Shown here: one piece after another, positions 49,043 to 60,010 of the stretch
Position numbering within the stretch: position 1 is the first letter of the stretch
Layout of the letters: every line of letters starts with the position of its first letter
DNA from: Odiellus spinosus
Taxonomy: Eukaryota; Arthropoda; Arachnida; Opiliones; Phalangiidae
NCBI GenBank assembly: GCA_963920705.1
Contig: OY987226.1
Coordinates: 6,636,501-6,700,500, forward strand
DNA: 64,000 nucleotides
Direction of reading: 5' to 3'
The notes under the pieces: model-generated
Database searches by the model: none
What the model was told of the DNA's origin: nothing
Seen by the model: only the letters and a program-made list of their open reading frames with translations
Program-made: the position numbers and the translations under genes

Positions 49043-49379
49043 CAGAAGCCAATGAAACCCTCCTTTGAAGTCTACTACTCCAATGTTCCATATAGCGCTC
49101 CTCTCTGTATGGGTAAAATTCACAATTTTACGAGTTAGAAGGGGTCCTACTTCATCCCCCCTGTCTACGGAAAATTGGAAATTCTCTCTCTCCACAAACG
49201 ACGACGTTTTTTTGACGAACTCCAAGGCTGCTAGAGATATTCGCTCGACGAACTCCCGCTCCGAAAACATCTACCGTTAGGAGGAGTACGAATCGCGCCT
49301 TTTGAGAATAACCCATACAGAGAGGGGTAAACAAGACCCGGGAGTAATAGACTTCAAAGGAGGGTTTCATCTACTTCTG
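49043..49379 (+). mobile_element. Family B TIR element, copy 8
   Basis: 337 bp, flanks TTATTAT on both sides. Small terminal changes: AGCCAATG at the left and ATCTACTTCTG at the right. Confidence 0.95.
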
Positions 49380-49386
49380 TTATTAT

Positions 49387-50762
49387 ATTTACCAGTGGAT
49401 ATCCAAAGTTATTAATTATCCGATTCCGAGCTCTTATTATAAAGAGAATTAGGCTATTTTTAGTCCCTTATACCTGCAGCTGATAATATTCCCCGCCTTA
49501 CAAATACATCCCTAACATAATCGATATTTCACATATTCAATCTTTATTACTTTTTCCGATAACTCTTAAAAAAAAGGTTCACCTTCATATTTAGAAACCC
49601 ATTAATAATCCTGAATAAAAAGTGCATTTGGCAAATTACAAATTTCCCTAAAAAAATATATATTAAACTGTAAATATAACAATTTTTTATAGGTTTAACA
49701 TACAGTATACTTCATAATATCCATATATGAAACACGATAAAGTTATTAACGGACCGTGAATCCCCCATTCCTTGGAATTAGAGGCCCATTATTTTTGCTT
49801 GGCTTATGAATAAATATACCCATGCAACCAAGCCTAACCTATAATGGCGAAAAACTAAATTTAGTCGGCAAAAGATAGCGCGAACTGCTGAAAATAACAA
49901 AAACCAGACTTTATACGTCTAATCTACGTTCATTCTTTGAATTCAGTTCTGAAAAACTCTCCTTATCTGAATATTAAGAATTATTTAGGCAAGGTTGTAG
50001 AATATAGTTTAAGTGTGATGCTTTCACTATTATTTCGAAGGGGTATGGATTATATTTTTAGTTTTATAATACTATTAAAAAGCCATATTCAAAATTTTAT
50101 ACCTCTATTCGAAAGAAACTTCAAAATGAAAATTTTAAAAATATGTAGGTAATTGGTTCAGTTCAGTTCAAATTCCACCCCTTTAGAGGTCCCTTTTGAT
50201 TCAGGGAGGCTCGCTAGGTGACTAGGGGCACGGTTGATGTGGTTCGCTACCACGTAGTCCACCATTTGTCCTGTATATGGGAAATGTGGCGCCACCTTTT
50301 GGGGGCTTTCCGCTTGTATGTATAAAATTTAAATATAGCTGTCTAAAAGACGAGATTTGATTGGCTCGCCTCCCCTTATCTACAGAGTGCCATTCAAAAT
50401 GGTGGTCGACTTGCCAAATTTAAAACCTTCTTACTTTTCGTTATTTTGCCATTTATTATTGAACAAAATTATACCTTAAAAATGGCTAAAGCTGATGCCC
50501 ATTTATAAACAATGTTAAATCTAATGGGAAAAAATAGTGTTTCTCTATTATATAATATTCTTGAATTTCGCGGTATAACATTCACATTGAAGACGTCACA
50601 CCCTAATGATTCTATTAGTTTTATAAATCGGAAAATAGCTCGCTAGATATCCAAAGGTTTTTCTAACCTCTTCATGCCTTTACTTATAATAGGTTTTGCT
50701 TCTTAAGGAAGGTACAAAGTTAGAATTCCCAAAATATCTAATAATAGCCCATATTATATTTC
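49387..50762. other. Presumed intron, one family J arm
   Basis: AT-rich apart from 50170-50420, which is more GC-balanced and holds the J arm. 46963-47644, 47951-48240 and 48664-49042 are also without genes. Confidence 0.5.
50278..50440 (+). repeat. Family J single arm
   Basis: GGGAAATGTGGCGCCACCTT, CTTTCCGCTTGTATGTATAA, GATTTGATTGGCTCGCCTCC, AAAATGGTGGTCGACTTGCC. This runs parallel to the right arm at 63558-63690. Confidence 0.65.
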
Positions 50763-50769
50763 ACTATAC

Positions 50770-51178
50770 CAGAGGTATATAATAACCCCCTTCGGGGGGA
50801 AGTATGAAAGCCCCTATACTACCAATGCTAAAAATCACGAACAACAAGAGCCCGCTGCTGACTATCTAGGTCACTATCTCGCGCTGGACTTCTCAATGTC
50901 GCTACTCTAGTAAATGGTCTTTGTATAAACAAGACGGCTCGATTTGTGTTTAGAACTTCCTGTCTCAGGAGTCAGGCTGTCTGTTAAAATGGAGTCGAAG
51001 GTTGACTTCAGCTCGCAAGTTCCGGAAGGGAAAATTTATTGAGGTTCAAAATGGTGTAACTATTTTTTGGGAGTAAAGCGGTGTGTCGATCCGCCGCGAT
51101 TTACGCCGGGCACTTGTTGTTCGTCGATTTTGCCTACCTTTCATACTTCTACCCGAAAGGGGTTATTATATACCTCTG
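50770..51178 (+). mobile_element. Family D TIR element, copy 2
   Basis: 409 bp, same orientation and nearly identical to the copy at 3300. A short gap is present near the middle (GTGTGCGTAG missing), and the right arm has TCTACCCGAAAGGGG, weakening the arm hairpin. Perfect 7-bp flanks ACTATAC. Confidence 0.94.
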
Positions 51179-51489
51179 ACTATACCTTTGTTTGTGGTGA
51201 AAATGTGGAATTTTCCCCTCTTTAGATTGAGTGTAGGATATATTTATCACTTTTGGATAAGATTCGCGATCCAAAGCTATAACAAATCGTAACTTTCATT
51301 AAGGCAAGTCTTGATACTGCTTTAAACTCGAGATGAAACGAATTGTGGTTTCTGCTCTCGTTTGGTAATAAACTTGCCACCTGCGTAAATGAAAAAGAAG
51401 AAAAAAAATTCCGAGGAAAAAATGAGCCTAAAGCTCTAAACATTAACATTACTCGGAAACGCATTGCGGATAAAGAAAGGTATGAGACG

Positions 51490-51590
51490 TGTTTCAGTTC
51501 GAATGTTCATTGAAATATGAATCAACGCGGATGGATTTTAATAATACTATCACTATGAAGATAAAAGTAGTTTGAAAACATTCCGGGTGG
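51490..51590 (+). repeat. GGCGG bipartite dispersed repeat, diverged
   Basis: CGCGGATGGATTTTAATAAT from 51526, then AAGATAAAAGTAGTTTGAAA about 35-40 nt on, close to GATATAAAAGTAGTTTGTC in the 61544 copy. Confidence 0.45.
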
Positions 51591-52084
51591 GATAAGAATG
51601 TACCCTTTTGGTTTTTGGAAATGCTTAACTTAAGCTTTAGATAAAAAAATAATTTGTACGGGTTACTTGGGGAGAAAAAAATCTGAAGAATGATATGAAT
51701 TATTTGATTACTTTTTTTTTTTATTACATATGGAATGTTTTTTTATTTCTTTATCTTCATTTTAAGAAATAAGAAATGGAAACATTATTGGGGAGAGTTA
51801 GAACAATTTTTACAGAGATTGATCTATTTTAGCTACTTGAATTTAATTAGTCTGTGGAAATTAATGCCATGGCAGTTACAAAACTATAGTTTTCGAAAAT
51901 ATCTTTGTAATATAGAACAAACAATTAATGATTATTAATTGGGGAAGAGAGTTTGCCCCAGAAATTAATATCTTTGATAATTTAAAATTAGTATTCTGTA
52001 AATACTTTTCACCAAGTTTTCGTGAAAACTAGGTGTGTTTAATATCCTACATTTTCAAAAACATGCTTCACATTAGTTTGCCCA

Positions 52085-52460
52085 AACGTAACGTTTCGAT
52101 TAGAGTTCTAAAATTACCATAATTACGCTCTAATTTACCGCCTTACGGTAATTACCTACATGTGTTCACAAAATGATTCGTATTTGAATTTTTGTCATTT
52201 TAAATGCCGAATTCCTCGTACAAAAACTTCCAAAGTTCATATTTCTAACTTAACATCCCTACAATCTTGAAAATTGAAATGTGTTTCAAGAAACCTTTGA
52301 CCATTTGATATGGAAAAGAGACTCAGATATGAAAAATTACATTAACATGCCCTTAAACTTGAATAAAGTTTTGAAAAGTAGACTTGCAGACGATTAAACT
52401 TTGACCTCTTTTAACAATTTGTTCACTTTCAATCCGTAAAGTTTTAAATTATAAATCATC
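52085..52460 (+). repeat. Old dispersed repeat N, copy 2
   Basis: GTTCACAAAATGATTCGTAT, AAAATTACATTAACATGCCC, AGTAGACTTGCAGACGATTA and TTTTAAATTATAAATC run parallel to 30700-31040 with many substitutions and indels. Confidence 0.6.
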
Positions 52461-52820
52461 ATGTTTGGTAATCTCACCAGATTAAACTTGGGTAAAATAG
52501 AACTATTTACACTCCCTTTCTCAGCTGCTGAGCCTTTATTTAGTCTTCTTCGTGGTAAGGCGTGCACAATAAGTAGAGTCCGGTTTACTATAGTTAAAGA
52601 TATTGACTGAAGTTTAGTCTCCTTCAAGGCTGTTATTGGCTTCAATTCTTTCTTTATTAGAGGTCAAATACCCATTGCGGTACTTTGATTTAAATTACTG
52701 TATATTAAGGCCTATATTCTAAAATTGGTTTTAGATGAATCGAAAATTCTCATACTCGTCAAAATGGAATGGAATACGCCTTGGGAATTAGGCGAAATCT
52801 ATATAACATATCTATTCGGT

Positions 52821-53157
52821 CAGAAGCCGATGAAAACCTCCTTTGAAGTTTATTACTCCCGGGTCTTGTCTACCCCTCTCTGTATGGGTTAGTCTCAAAC
52901 ATGGCGATTCGTACGCCTCCTAACGGTTGATATTTTCGGAGCGGGAGTTCGTCGAGCGAATATCTCTAGCAGCCTTGGAGTTCGTCAAAAAAACGTCGTC
53001 GTTTGTGGAGAGAGAGAATTTCCAATTTTTCGTAGACAGGGGGTATGAAGTAGGACCCCTCCGATCTCGTAAAATTGTGAATGTTACCCATACAGAGAGG
53101 AACGCTATATGGAACATTAGAGTAGTAGACTTCAAAGGAGGGTTTCATCGGCTTCTG
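52821..53157 (-). mobile_element. Family B TIR element, copy 9
   Basis: 337 bp with perfect 7-bp flanks ATTCGGT. The left TIR has one change (GAAAACCTCC). Confidence 0.95.
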
Positions 53158-53661
53158 ATTCGGTGCATTTCCCTAGCTAGCAATTATTCGAAAATCTTAA
53201 TGACATTTTAGTACTGCCTAGTTTTGAGTATACTATAGCTTTGGAAATTGAAGATTTATTTTAAGCCTTTGGCACCTAATTTCGGTCACTAATAACCTCT
53301 CTTCAAACTAATATTTGGTAATTTTCATGTTATGATTGAGAACATTATATAATGTGTTTTAGAAATCCATAATACCAGAAATTATTATTAAACGAGAAAT
53401 AATGCAGGCTTCGTGAGTTTTCCGATTAACTCTGCCGGTATTTCAGTTATCACAGATTATTAACGAATAGGGTGAGGAGAAGGTGGCTGTCATTCCACCC
53501 CAATATCATTTCAAACCGTTTATTGGCCAGTTTTAGAGTTTTGCAATTAAGTATCGTATTAAGTAGGCGTGCTTGCAGACATAAGGCTACAAATTGGCTC
53601 TATTGTCTATTTCCCTTTCTCTATTTGTTTCTTACAATACATAGGTAAATATAAGTTTATA

Positions 53662-53999
53662 CAGAAGCCGATGAAACCCTCCTTTGAAGTCTACTACTCC
53701 AATGTTCCATATAGCGCTCCTCTCTGTATGGGTAAAATTCACAATTTTACGAGTTAGAAGGGGTCCTTACTTCATCCCCCCTGTCTACGGAAAATTGGAA
53801 ATTCTCTCTCTCCACAAACGACGACGTTTTTTGGACGAACTCCAAGGCTGCTAGAGATATTCGCACGACGAGCTCCCGCTCCGAAAACATCTACCGTTAG
53901 GAGGCGTACGGATCGTGCCTTTTGAGAATAACCCATACAGAGAGGGGTAGACAAGACCCGAGAGTAATAGACTTCAAAGGAGGGTTTCATCGGCTTCTT
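53662..53999 (+). mobile_element. Family B TIR element, copy 10
   Basis: About 338 bp. The last base has changed (CTTCTT for CTTCTG). Flanks GTTTATA / ATTTATA match at 6 of 7 positions. It lies 500 bp from copy 9 in the opposite orientation. Confidence 0.92.
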
Positions 54000-54614
54000 A
54001 TTTATATTATAATTTAAGCTATTTCATAATAATTTTAATGCCATTTTAAGAAATTTCAAAATTAAATTGCCAAAAAATTGCAAAGAGTAATCTCCGCATC
54101 ATAACGTAGGTTTTAGAACTTGGAAAAATGAAATTGAACAAAATGTCCTTTAATTACCGTTAGAAATTAAAAATAACGTGAATTAAATTTGACCCCAAAA
54201 GAACCCAACCATATACCAACTTCCAAAAAAATTTATAATTGGCTTTAAATGGTCACTTAACATCGACCTTAATGATCTTACAACAAAGTGGAAGTTGCCT
54301 TCAGTTTATTAATGGTTTAACGATAATTGTAATAAAAAAATTCCGTATTATATTCACTGTAAGAGAGTCACGTGCCGTTTCTAATATTACTAAAATGATC
54401 TCCCAAACTATTCTGTAACAAAAAACCTTTTACCTTCGAAATTAGTTTTACGCTGAAATGGTCGTGACAGTGGCTTAAATTTCTCGCCATATAATTACAA
54501 AGAGTGTGTAGATATTTTAAAGAACAACTCTCGCGTCACGCAACGATTTCAATCAAGAATCTTTAGCGTTTGCTTCAAAACCAAGGTAAATTTGCAAAAT
54601 AATATAGAAAATAT

Positions 54615-55189
54615 ATGGTTAAAAATTGGGTAGTTTTGGCTGAAATGGCAGGGAAAATCGTTGGAAAAGGTCAGGGAAAATCGTTGGAAAAGGTCAGGGA
54701 AAATCGTTGGAAAAGGTCAGGGAAAATCGTTGGAAAAGGTCAGGGAAAATCGTTGGAAAAGGTCAGGGAAAATCGTTGGAAAAGGTCAGGGAAAATCGTT
54801 GGAAAAGGTCAGGGAAAATCGTTGGAAAAGGTCAGGGAAAATCGTTGGAAAAGGTCAGGGAAAATCGTTGGAAAAGTTCAGGGAAAATCGTTGGAAAAGG
54901 TCAGGGAAAATCGTTGGAAAAGGTCAGGGAAAATCGTTGGAAAAGGTCAGGGAAAATCGTTGGAAAAGGTCAGGGAAAATCGTTGGAAAAGGTCAGGGAA
55001 AATCGTTGGAAAAGGTCAGGGAAAATCGTTGGAAAAGGTCAGGGAAAATCGTTGGAAAAGGTCAGGGAAAATCGTTGGAAAAGGTCAGGGAAAATCGTTG
55101 GAAAAGGTCAGGGAAAATCGTTGGAAAAGGTCAGGGAAAAACCTGGAAAAGTCGGGGAATTTGAATCTGAAAAAACTGTGGCAACCTTG
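54615..55189 (+). mobile_element. Family I-related right end fused to a 23-bp minisatellite
   Basis: The right part reads CAGGGAAAAACCTGGAAAAG, then CTGTGGCAACCTTG. This is the terminus of the 48246 subfamily. No CAGGGTTGCC left end is present. The space where the body should be is filled by about 21 copies of a 23-mer built from the element's own subterminal words. Confidence 0.8.
54650..55150 (+). repeat. Minisatellite, 23-bp unit, about 21 copies
   Basis: The unit is GGTCAGGGAAAATCGTTGGAAAA, with one AGTTCAGG variant near 54885; otherwise the copies are almost identical. 23 is not divisible by 3, so all three forward frames read KVRENRWKRSGKIVGKGQGK cyclically. The 166-191-codon open frames here are artefacts, not proteins. 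Confidence 0.97.
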
Positions 55190-56130
55190 ATATATTCATG
55201 CTTTTGAATAAATTATTAATTACGCGTAGCATTAAAATTTAAAAATATATTGTATAAAAATACTTCAAAGTAAACAGAACTTACGTTTCAAAGAAAAAAA
55301 AGTCACTCGATTTTTCCTTTTCAGCGTAACTTTTCCGTGATACTTAACCTTTAACCCCATGGATATAAAAAGCACGTGCAAATATTCTGGTGAATGTTTT
55401 TAATTTCATCGCTGGTTTCTTTTTTTCCACGTTGCGATCTATTACGGAATTGAAACTATTTATTTCCAACGTGTCAGGATTTGCAATAACGTAAAAGTTA
55501 TATGGGATTATTTAACTTACTGCGTTTTTGCTTGGGTTAACTTTTTTTCGGATTAACTCGTATAAGCTCGAATTATATCAAGCGGAAATATTCTTGCCAA
55601 CGGTCCAGTGATTTAAGGTTTACATTCTATGGTCAGTCGTGAATAAAAACGTCCGAGAAGCTAGCGTAAAAGAAAGAAAGAAATAATTTATTCGAAAGGT
55701 TGCACGACAAAAAGCTCTTCTTGATGTATCCCAATTTTCCTAATTGAGATCTTTAATTTATCATTTAACTCTGCGTGTAGAGCGGAAAATATACTTTCAA
55801 TGGTTAATTTTTGGCAGACTTCCAATATTTTTAGGGTCATCTTAACTGAAGGGATCATGTTTCATATTTTATTTTACTTTAAATTCATATTTAATAATTT
55901 AGAGGGTATAATTAGAAATAATTATCATGCAGCCCTATTATTAGTTACATAATTTCAAAGGGAAACTACTATGTGAAAATGAAGAAGATTTTGAATATTT
56001 GCAGCCCAAATTATTAACTTTACTAGATTTGTAGGCAATACTTTGAATTAATTAATTATTAATCATAAGTACAATTTTCATAAAAACGTTAATTCTTACA
56101 AAATTCTTCAGTTCGAGGGAAAGATTTTAA

Positions 56131-56470
56131 CGGGGAACTTGGAGCTTTAAATAGAACTGCTTTTGAATATATTTTCGGAGAGAAATTTGCGAATTTTTTC
56201 ACAATTTTTAGACAGGTTTTTGGTGCTTAAATTAATTAAGTTTGATAAAAATTCTATTAAAGTAAATATAAATTCTATTAAAGTAAATATAAATTCGGAC
56301 CAATCATATTATTTCAGACGTTAACATTGCTTGTAATGTCTTAACATTAAAAGAATAGGCCGGCGTTTGAAGGCCAATATCTTGTCTAAAAATTGCAAAA
56401 AGAAATTAGACGACGTTATTTCACACGGTGATTCCGAAAAGCCGTTCCATTTTTAGCTCCAAGTTTCCCT
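56131..56470 (+). mobile_element. Family F TIR element, TTAA-flanked, copy 2
   Basis: 340 bp between TTAA sites. Ends are CGGGGAACTTGGAGC and GCTCCAAGTTTCCCT. It contains a tandem doubling of AAATTCTATTAAAGTAAATAT near 56260-56293, and TCGGACCAATCATATTATTT as in the other copies. Confidence 0.88.
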
Positions 56471-57344
56471 TTAAGTATTTTCACCCAATACCCATGGAAA
56501 TATTGAAAATATATAGGGCACTTCATAGAGCAAATTTAAATTTTAGGGACCTAGAAATAAAATAGGGAATTTCTGGTATTTTAGGCACTTGAAGTCTGCT
56601 AACTCAAAGCCTAATTATTCGAAGCTAATGTTTTGGGAGTAACAATACTGATGGGACTTGGTTCCTTTAAGCTTTCAACTTGGATCATCACTCTTTATAT
56701 TCTATCACATTATCGAGATTTAGTTTTCTAGTTAAGCGCATCCGTTTTAATGTGGCGATAAAATCTTAAAACCTTTTGTTTGTCCAGCTATCATTTGAGT
56801 TGCTCCGTATTCCGGATAGTCCCATTTCGCTTCGTCTTCCGAGATAGAACTAACGGTCATTTTTAGGGCTGTTAGTTGCAACTGATCTATATATTATTTT
56901 AAATTGTTAGTGATCCCTTTATTTTATATAGATTAAAATAAATAAGGTATAGTGGTCAATTAAACCTCTTGAAATTTTTATGTGTAATTAAAAGTCGGGC
57001 TAGACTCGTAAGTCTTGGAAATTTAAGTATATAATTTGAAATTTGGATTAAGGTTCTGAAATTTCAAGAAAGTCCAGGGGAAAGTCCAAGAATATTAATT
57101 AATTGATGAAAAATTAAATTTTTTTAACACGTTTGGGTTGAAACTTCAATATTTCTATTCCGAAATTAATAAATTAAATTTTTTCGACGTAGAATTTGTA
57201 AAACACGTGCATGGTTACAGTTTAAGAAGAACCGTGACGTATCAAGGGGTTGGAGAACAGAATTATTTAATGGGGGTGGAATTTCCCTCATGTTAAGTGA
57301 ATATAATTGTCTTGGAGTACTTTTAACGTAAAATTGAAAAGACA

Positions 57345-57600
57345 GATAATTAAGATTAGCTAATTTAAAAATCAGGGTAAATTTTGAAACCTAATTAAAG
57401 CATTTGGGAATATTAATTTTAAAATATTACTGAAATTGGATTAATTTTGGAGTTTTAACGTGTAATTTAAAATTCAGTAAAGATATCTGGCATATTTTTA
57501 CGGGTAGCTTAGCTAATTTAAAAATTAGGGTAAAAATAATTAAAGGATTTTGGAATAATTATCTTAAAATGTAACTTAAATTGGAAAGTTTGGTAATTTT
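57345..57600 (+). repeat. Direct duplication, period about 156 bp
   Basis: TTAGCTAATTTAAAAATCAG GGTAAA near 57355 recurs as TTAGCTAATTTAAAAATTAG GGTAAA near 57511. Both are followed by an AATTAAAG..TTTGGAATA and CTTAAATTGG-like tract. Confidence 0.7.
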
Positions 57601-57678
57601 TAAATGGACTTGGAATTTATCCATTTAATGAGAAAATTGGAAAAAGATGTTAGGAATTTCCATCTCGCCTTCACTTGA

Positions 57679-58101
57679 CAGGATTCGTACATGACCTGGA
57701 AAACCTGGAAAAGCCAGGGAATTTGGAAATTGGTCCAAAAAGTCAGGGAAAAGTCAGGGAATTTGGAAAGTGGCCCCAAAGGTCAGGGAAAAGTCAGGGA
57801 ATTTGAAAATAGCCCAAATGGTCAGAGAAAATAAATATTTTGGTACGTGTCAAGGATCTGTTTATGATTGGTTTACCAATCAGTTGTAACGTAATTATTA
57901 TAAACTGAAAATATTTGCCTAAAGATTCAAATTGTTTCTCATATTCTGAGTAAACTATCCTGACCCCGATGTCAAATAAAATGTGGGAATTGTCAGCAGC
58001 TCGCTCGTAAGAATATATTCATGAAAAAAGTATTAAAATTGGTCAGGGAAAACCTTGGAAAAGTCAGGGAAATTAACTTCCAAAATTTTGTACGAACACT
58101 G
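57679..58101 (+). mobile_element. Family I (hAT-like) TIR element, copy 2
   Basis: 423 bp, highly similar to the copy at 42602 through the whole interior (GATTGGTTTACCAATCAG, CCTGACCCCGATGTCAAATA). Ends are CAGGATTCGTACATGACCTG and TTGTACGAACACTG. 5-bp flanks CTTGA on both sides. Confidence 0.9.
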
Positions 58102-58106
58102 CTTGA

Positions 58107-58720
58107 TGAAACGTATCTCTTCGTCCTGCCTTCCTCTCTATTGTATCTACGAACTAGATGACGGTGTTAGTCGTTATAAAGAGGAACGTTGGTCATGTCA
58201 TCCGTTCGTTTTGTTTCAAATGGTCTTTTCTACCATTCATTTTCTGTCCGAAATCAAATCCAACTTGTAAGCGTTGTATAAACGGACGACGGGGGTCATT
58301 ATCTATAAAAGAGATAACGTTTAGAGTCGTCGCCAATGGCTAGAAAGATAGAGATATATATACCTTTTATCCGGGCAATCGTGATTTCTGAAGTACTTCT
58401 CATTTATTTCCAACACGGACGCGGCTATAGAAAAGCTCTTTCAGATAAAAACTTGGGCCTTTCGTTGATTGCCGGCCTCGCGCGCGTTGATACTCGCGAA
58501 ACTATCTATTTTTCTCTCTTTTCAAAACAACATTAAGATAGTGTTATAGCTATCTTGGCGCGCTCTTAGTAATGTTAAATTTTGTCGATGATATCCTTTT
58601 CACGATGAACAAGATTATCGTTTTAAAGATGCGATTCGAAAATATATTTAGAGAAGAACATTAGATGGATAATTAGGAAAGATATATTTTTTGTACGTCT
58701 ACATTAGCTATAACTATCAA
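58107..58720. other. No gene seen
   Basis: Three overlapping short frames (58055, 58158, 58336) have no domain. The GC-balanced part 58440-58510 has GCCTCGCGCGCGTTG. Confidence 0.4.
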
Positions 58721-59030
58721 CGGAAGCCGATGAAACCCTCCTTTGAAGTCTACTACTCCAATGTTCCATATAGCGCTCCTCTCTGTATGGGTAAAATTCC
58801 CAATTTTACGAGTTAGAAGGGGTCCTACTTCATCCCCCCCTGTCTACGGAAAATTGGAAATTCTCTCTCTCCACAAACGACGACGTTTTTTGGACGAACT
58901 CCAAGGCTGCTAGAGATATTCGCTCGACGAGCTCCCGCTCCGAAAACATCTACCGTTAGGAGGCGTACGAATCGCGCCTTTTGAAACTAACCCATACAGA
59001 GAGGGGTAGACAACACACCATCGGCTTCTG
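58721..59030 (+). mobile_element. Family B TIR element, copy 11, right-end deletion
   Basis: 310 bp. The left end reads CGGAAGCC. Near the right end the segment GACCCGGGAGTAATAGAC to the start of the TIR is missing, leaving only ATCGGCTTCTG. The 7-bp flanks CTATCAA are still perfect on both sides. The deletion therefore did not remove the terminus. Confidence 0.94.
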
Positions 59031-59215
59031 CTATCAAGTGTAATTTTATCTGAATATGAAGATAGAAACAATAAAAACTGATGTTCATAAACGTCATCTA
59101 GCGGCAACTTTAACTAATTGTTGTATTTTTTCCAGCTTTGAGGTACTATTTAGATCGTATCCTGGAAATAACTGATAATTTCTCTGAAGCATTTCTCGCA
59201 ATCGATCTTTCTTAA

Positions 59216-59458
59216 AGTAAAAACGCAACCTGACTCGATTCGCGCCTTGTCAAATTGATCTCGCGCTAAGATCGTACGCGTGACGTCAGTTATACTTTTA
59301 TTTCAAAATGCTCCAATAGAATAACGAAAGAAATCGGTTTACCCAATGAGGAAAAACCAAATTTAGTCAAAAATGGTTCAAATTGAAAAATTGAATTCGG
59401 GAACTTGGCGCGAGTTCAATTTGACAAGGCCCGAATCGAGTCAGGTTGCGTATCTACT
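59216..59458 (+). mobile_element. Family K TIR element, TTAA-flanked
   Basis: 243 bp between TTAA sites. Left arm AGTAAAAACGCAACCTGAC then TCGATTCGCGCCTTGTCAAA. Right arm TTTGACAAGGCCCGAATCGA then GTCAGGTTGCGTATCTACT. The TIR is about 46 bp. The interior has TACGCGTGACGTCAG. Only one copy in the window. Confidence 0.88.
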
Positions 59459-59734
59459 TTAATACTAAAGCGACTAAGCCTTGAGTACTTTCTAAGACTG
59501 AACAGACGCCTGCGTGGTTTTTGGTTCGTTCACAAATAAGCAACTGTTTCCCGCTAAAATCCAAACTTATGAATGTCAGTTTTTGATGTTTCTATTGTTA
59601 ACAGACTTAGATAAGACTCGCAGATATTTTCCTTGGGCGAAATAAAATGCGTTTCTTTTAAAGTCTCTCTCATCTCGTTTGGCTTCTGCCTGACAACAAA
59701 ATTTTCACAAATTTCCCTTCAGTAGGAGAACTAA

Positions 59735-59870
59735 AAATCTTTTTCGGTGCTTATTGCAACAAGTACTAGACTATATTAATGAGATTTAATATTATGTATG
59801 AATCCGCCTTGCCTATTTCCATTTTGTAAGCTCTGGTAAACTCATTTTGATTAGAATTTAGTATATAGAG
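59735..59870 (-). repeat. GGCGG bipartite dispersed repeat
   Basis: On minus, GGCGGATTCATACATAATAT (59808 down) and TATAGTCTAGTACTTG about 38 nt on. It faces away from the + copy 145 bp to its right. Confidence 0.55.
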
Positions 59871-59904
59871 AACAGATTGCTCGGTTTTTTTATTTTAGTA
59901 TATT

Positions 59905-60010
59905 TTTTTGAGAATTTTGTACAAGAACAGTTTGTATAATAGCTAGGGTTATGGCGGTATAATACAATATGCTAAATATTATTTGAAATAAAGTAGTTAT
60001 TGGTCAACTT
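59905..60010 (+). repeat. GGCGG bipartite dispersed repeat
   Basis: GGCGGTATAATACAATATGC at 59953 and AATAAAGTAGTTATTGG 39 nt on, preceded by GTACAAGAACAGTTTG. Confidence 0.55.

Larger units (their letters stand above)
51186..53661. other. No gene; GGCGG and N repeats and family B copy 9
   Basis: Between the listed repeats I see only short AT-rich frames (for example 51735 and 52394) without domain features. Confidence 0.5.
55190..57678. other. No gene; family F copy 2 and a 156-bp duplication
   Basis: Very AT-rich. Nothing beyond the listed repeats. 54000-54614 is likewise empty. Confidence 0.5.

Noticed and set aside
54615..55207. Three overlapping 166-191-codon frames of KVRENRWKRSGK type
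   Set aside because: All three forward frames of a 23-bp array read the same cyclic peptide, which a real gene would not do.
55350..55400. Possible Cys-loop fragment NPMDIKSTC
   Set aside because: It lacks the first Cys-Pro, the spacing to the second Cys is wrong, and no acceptor in phase precedes it.
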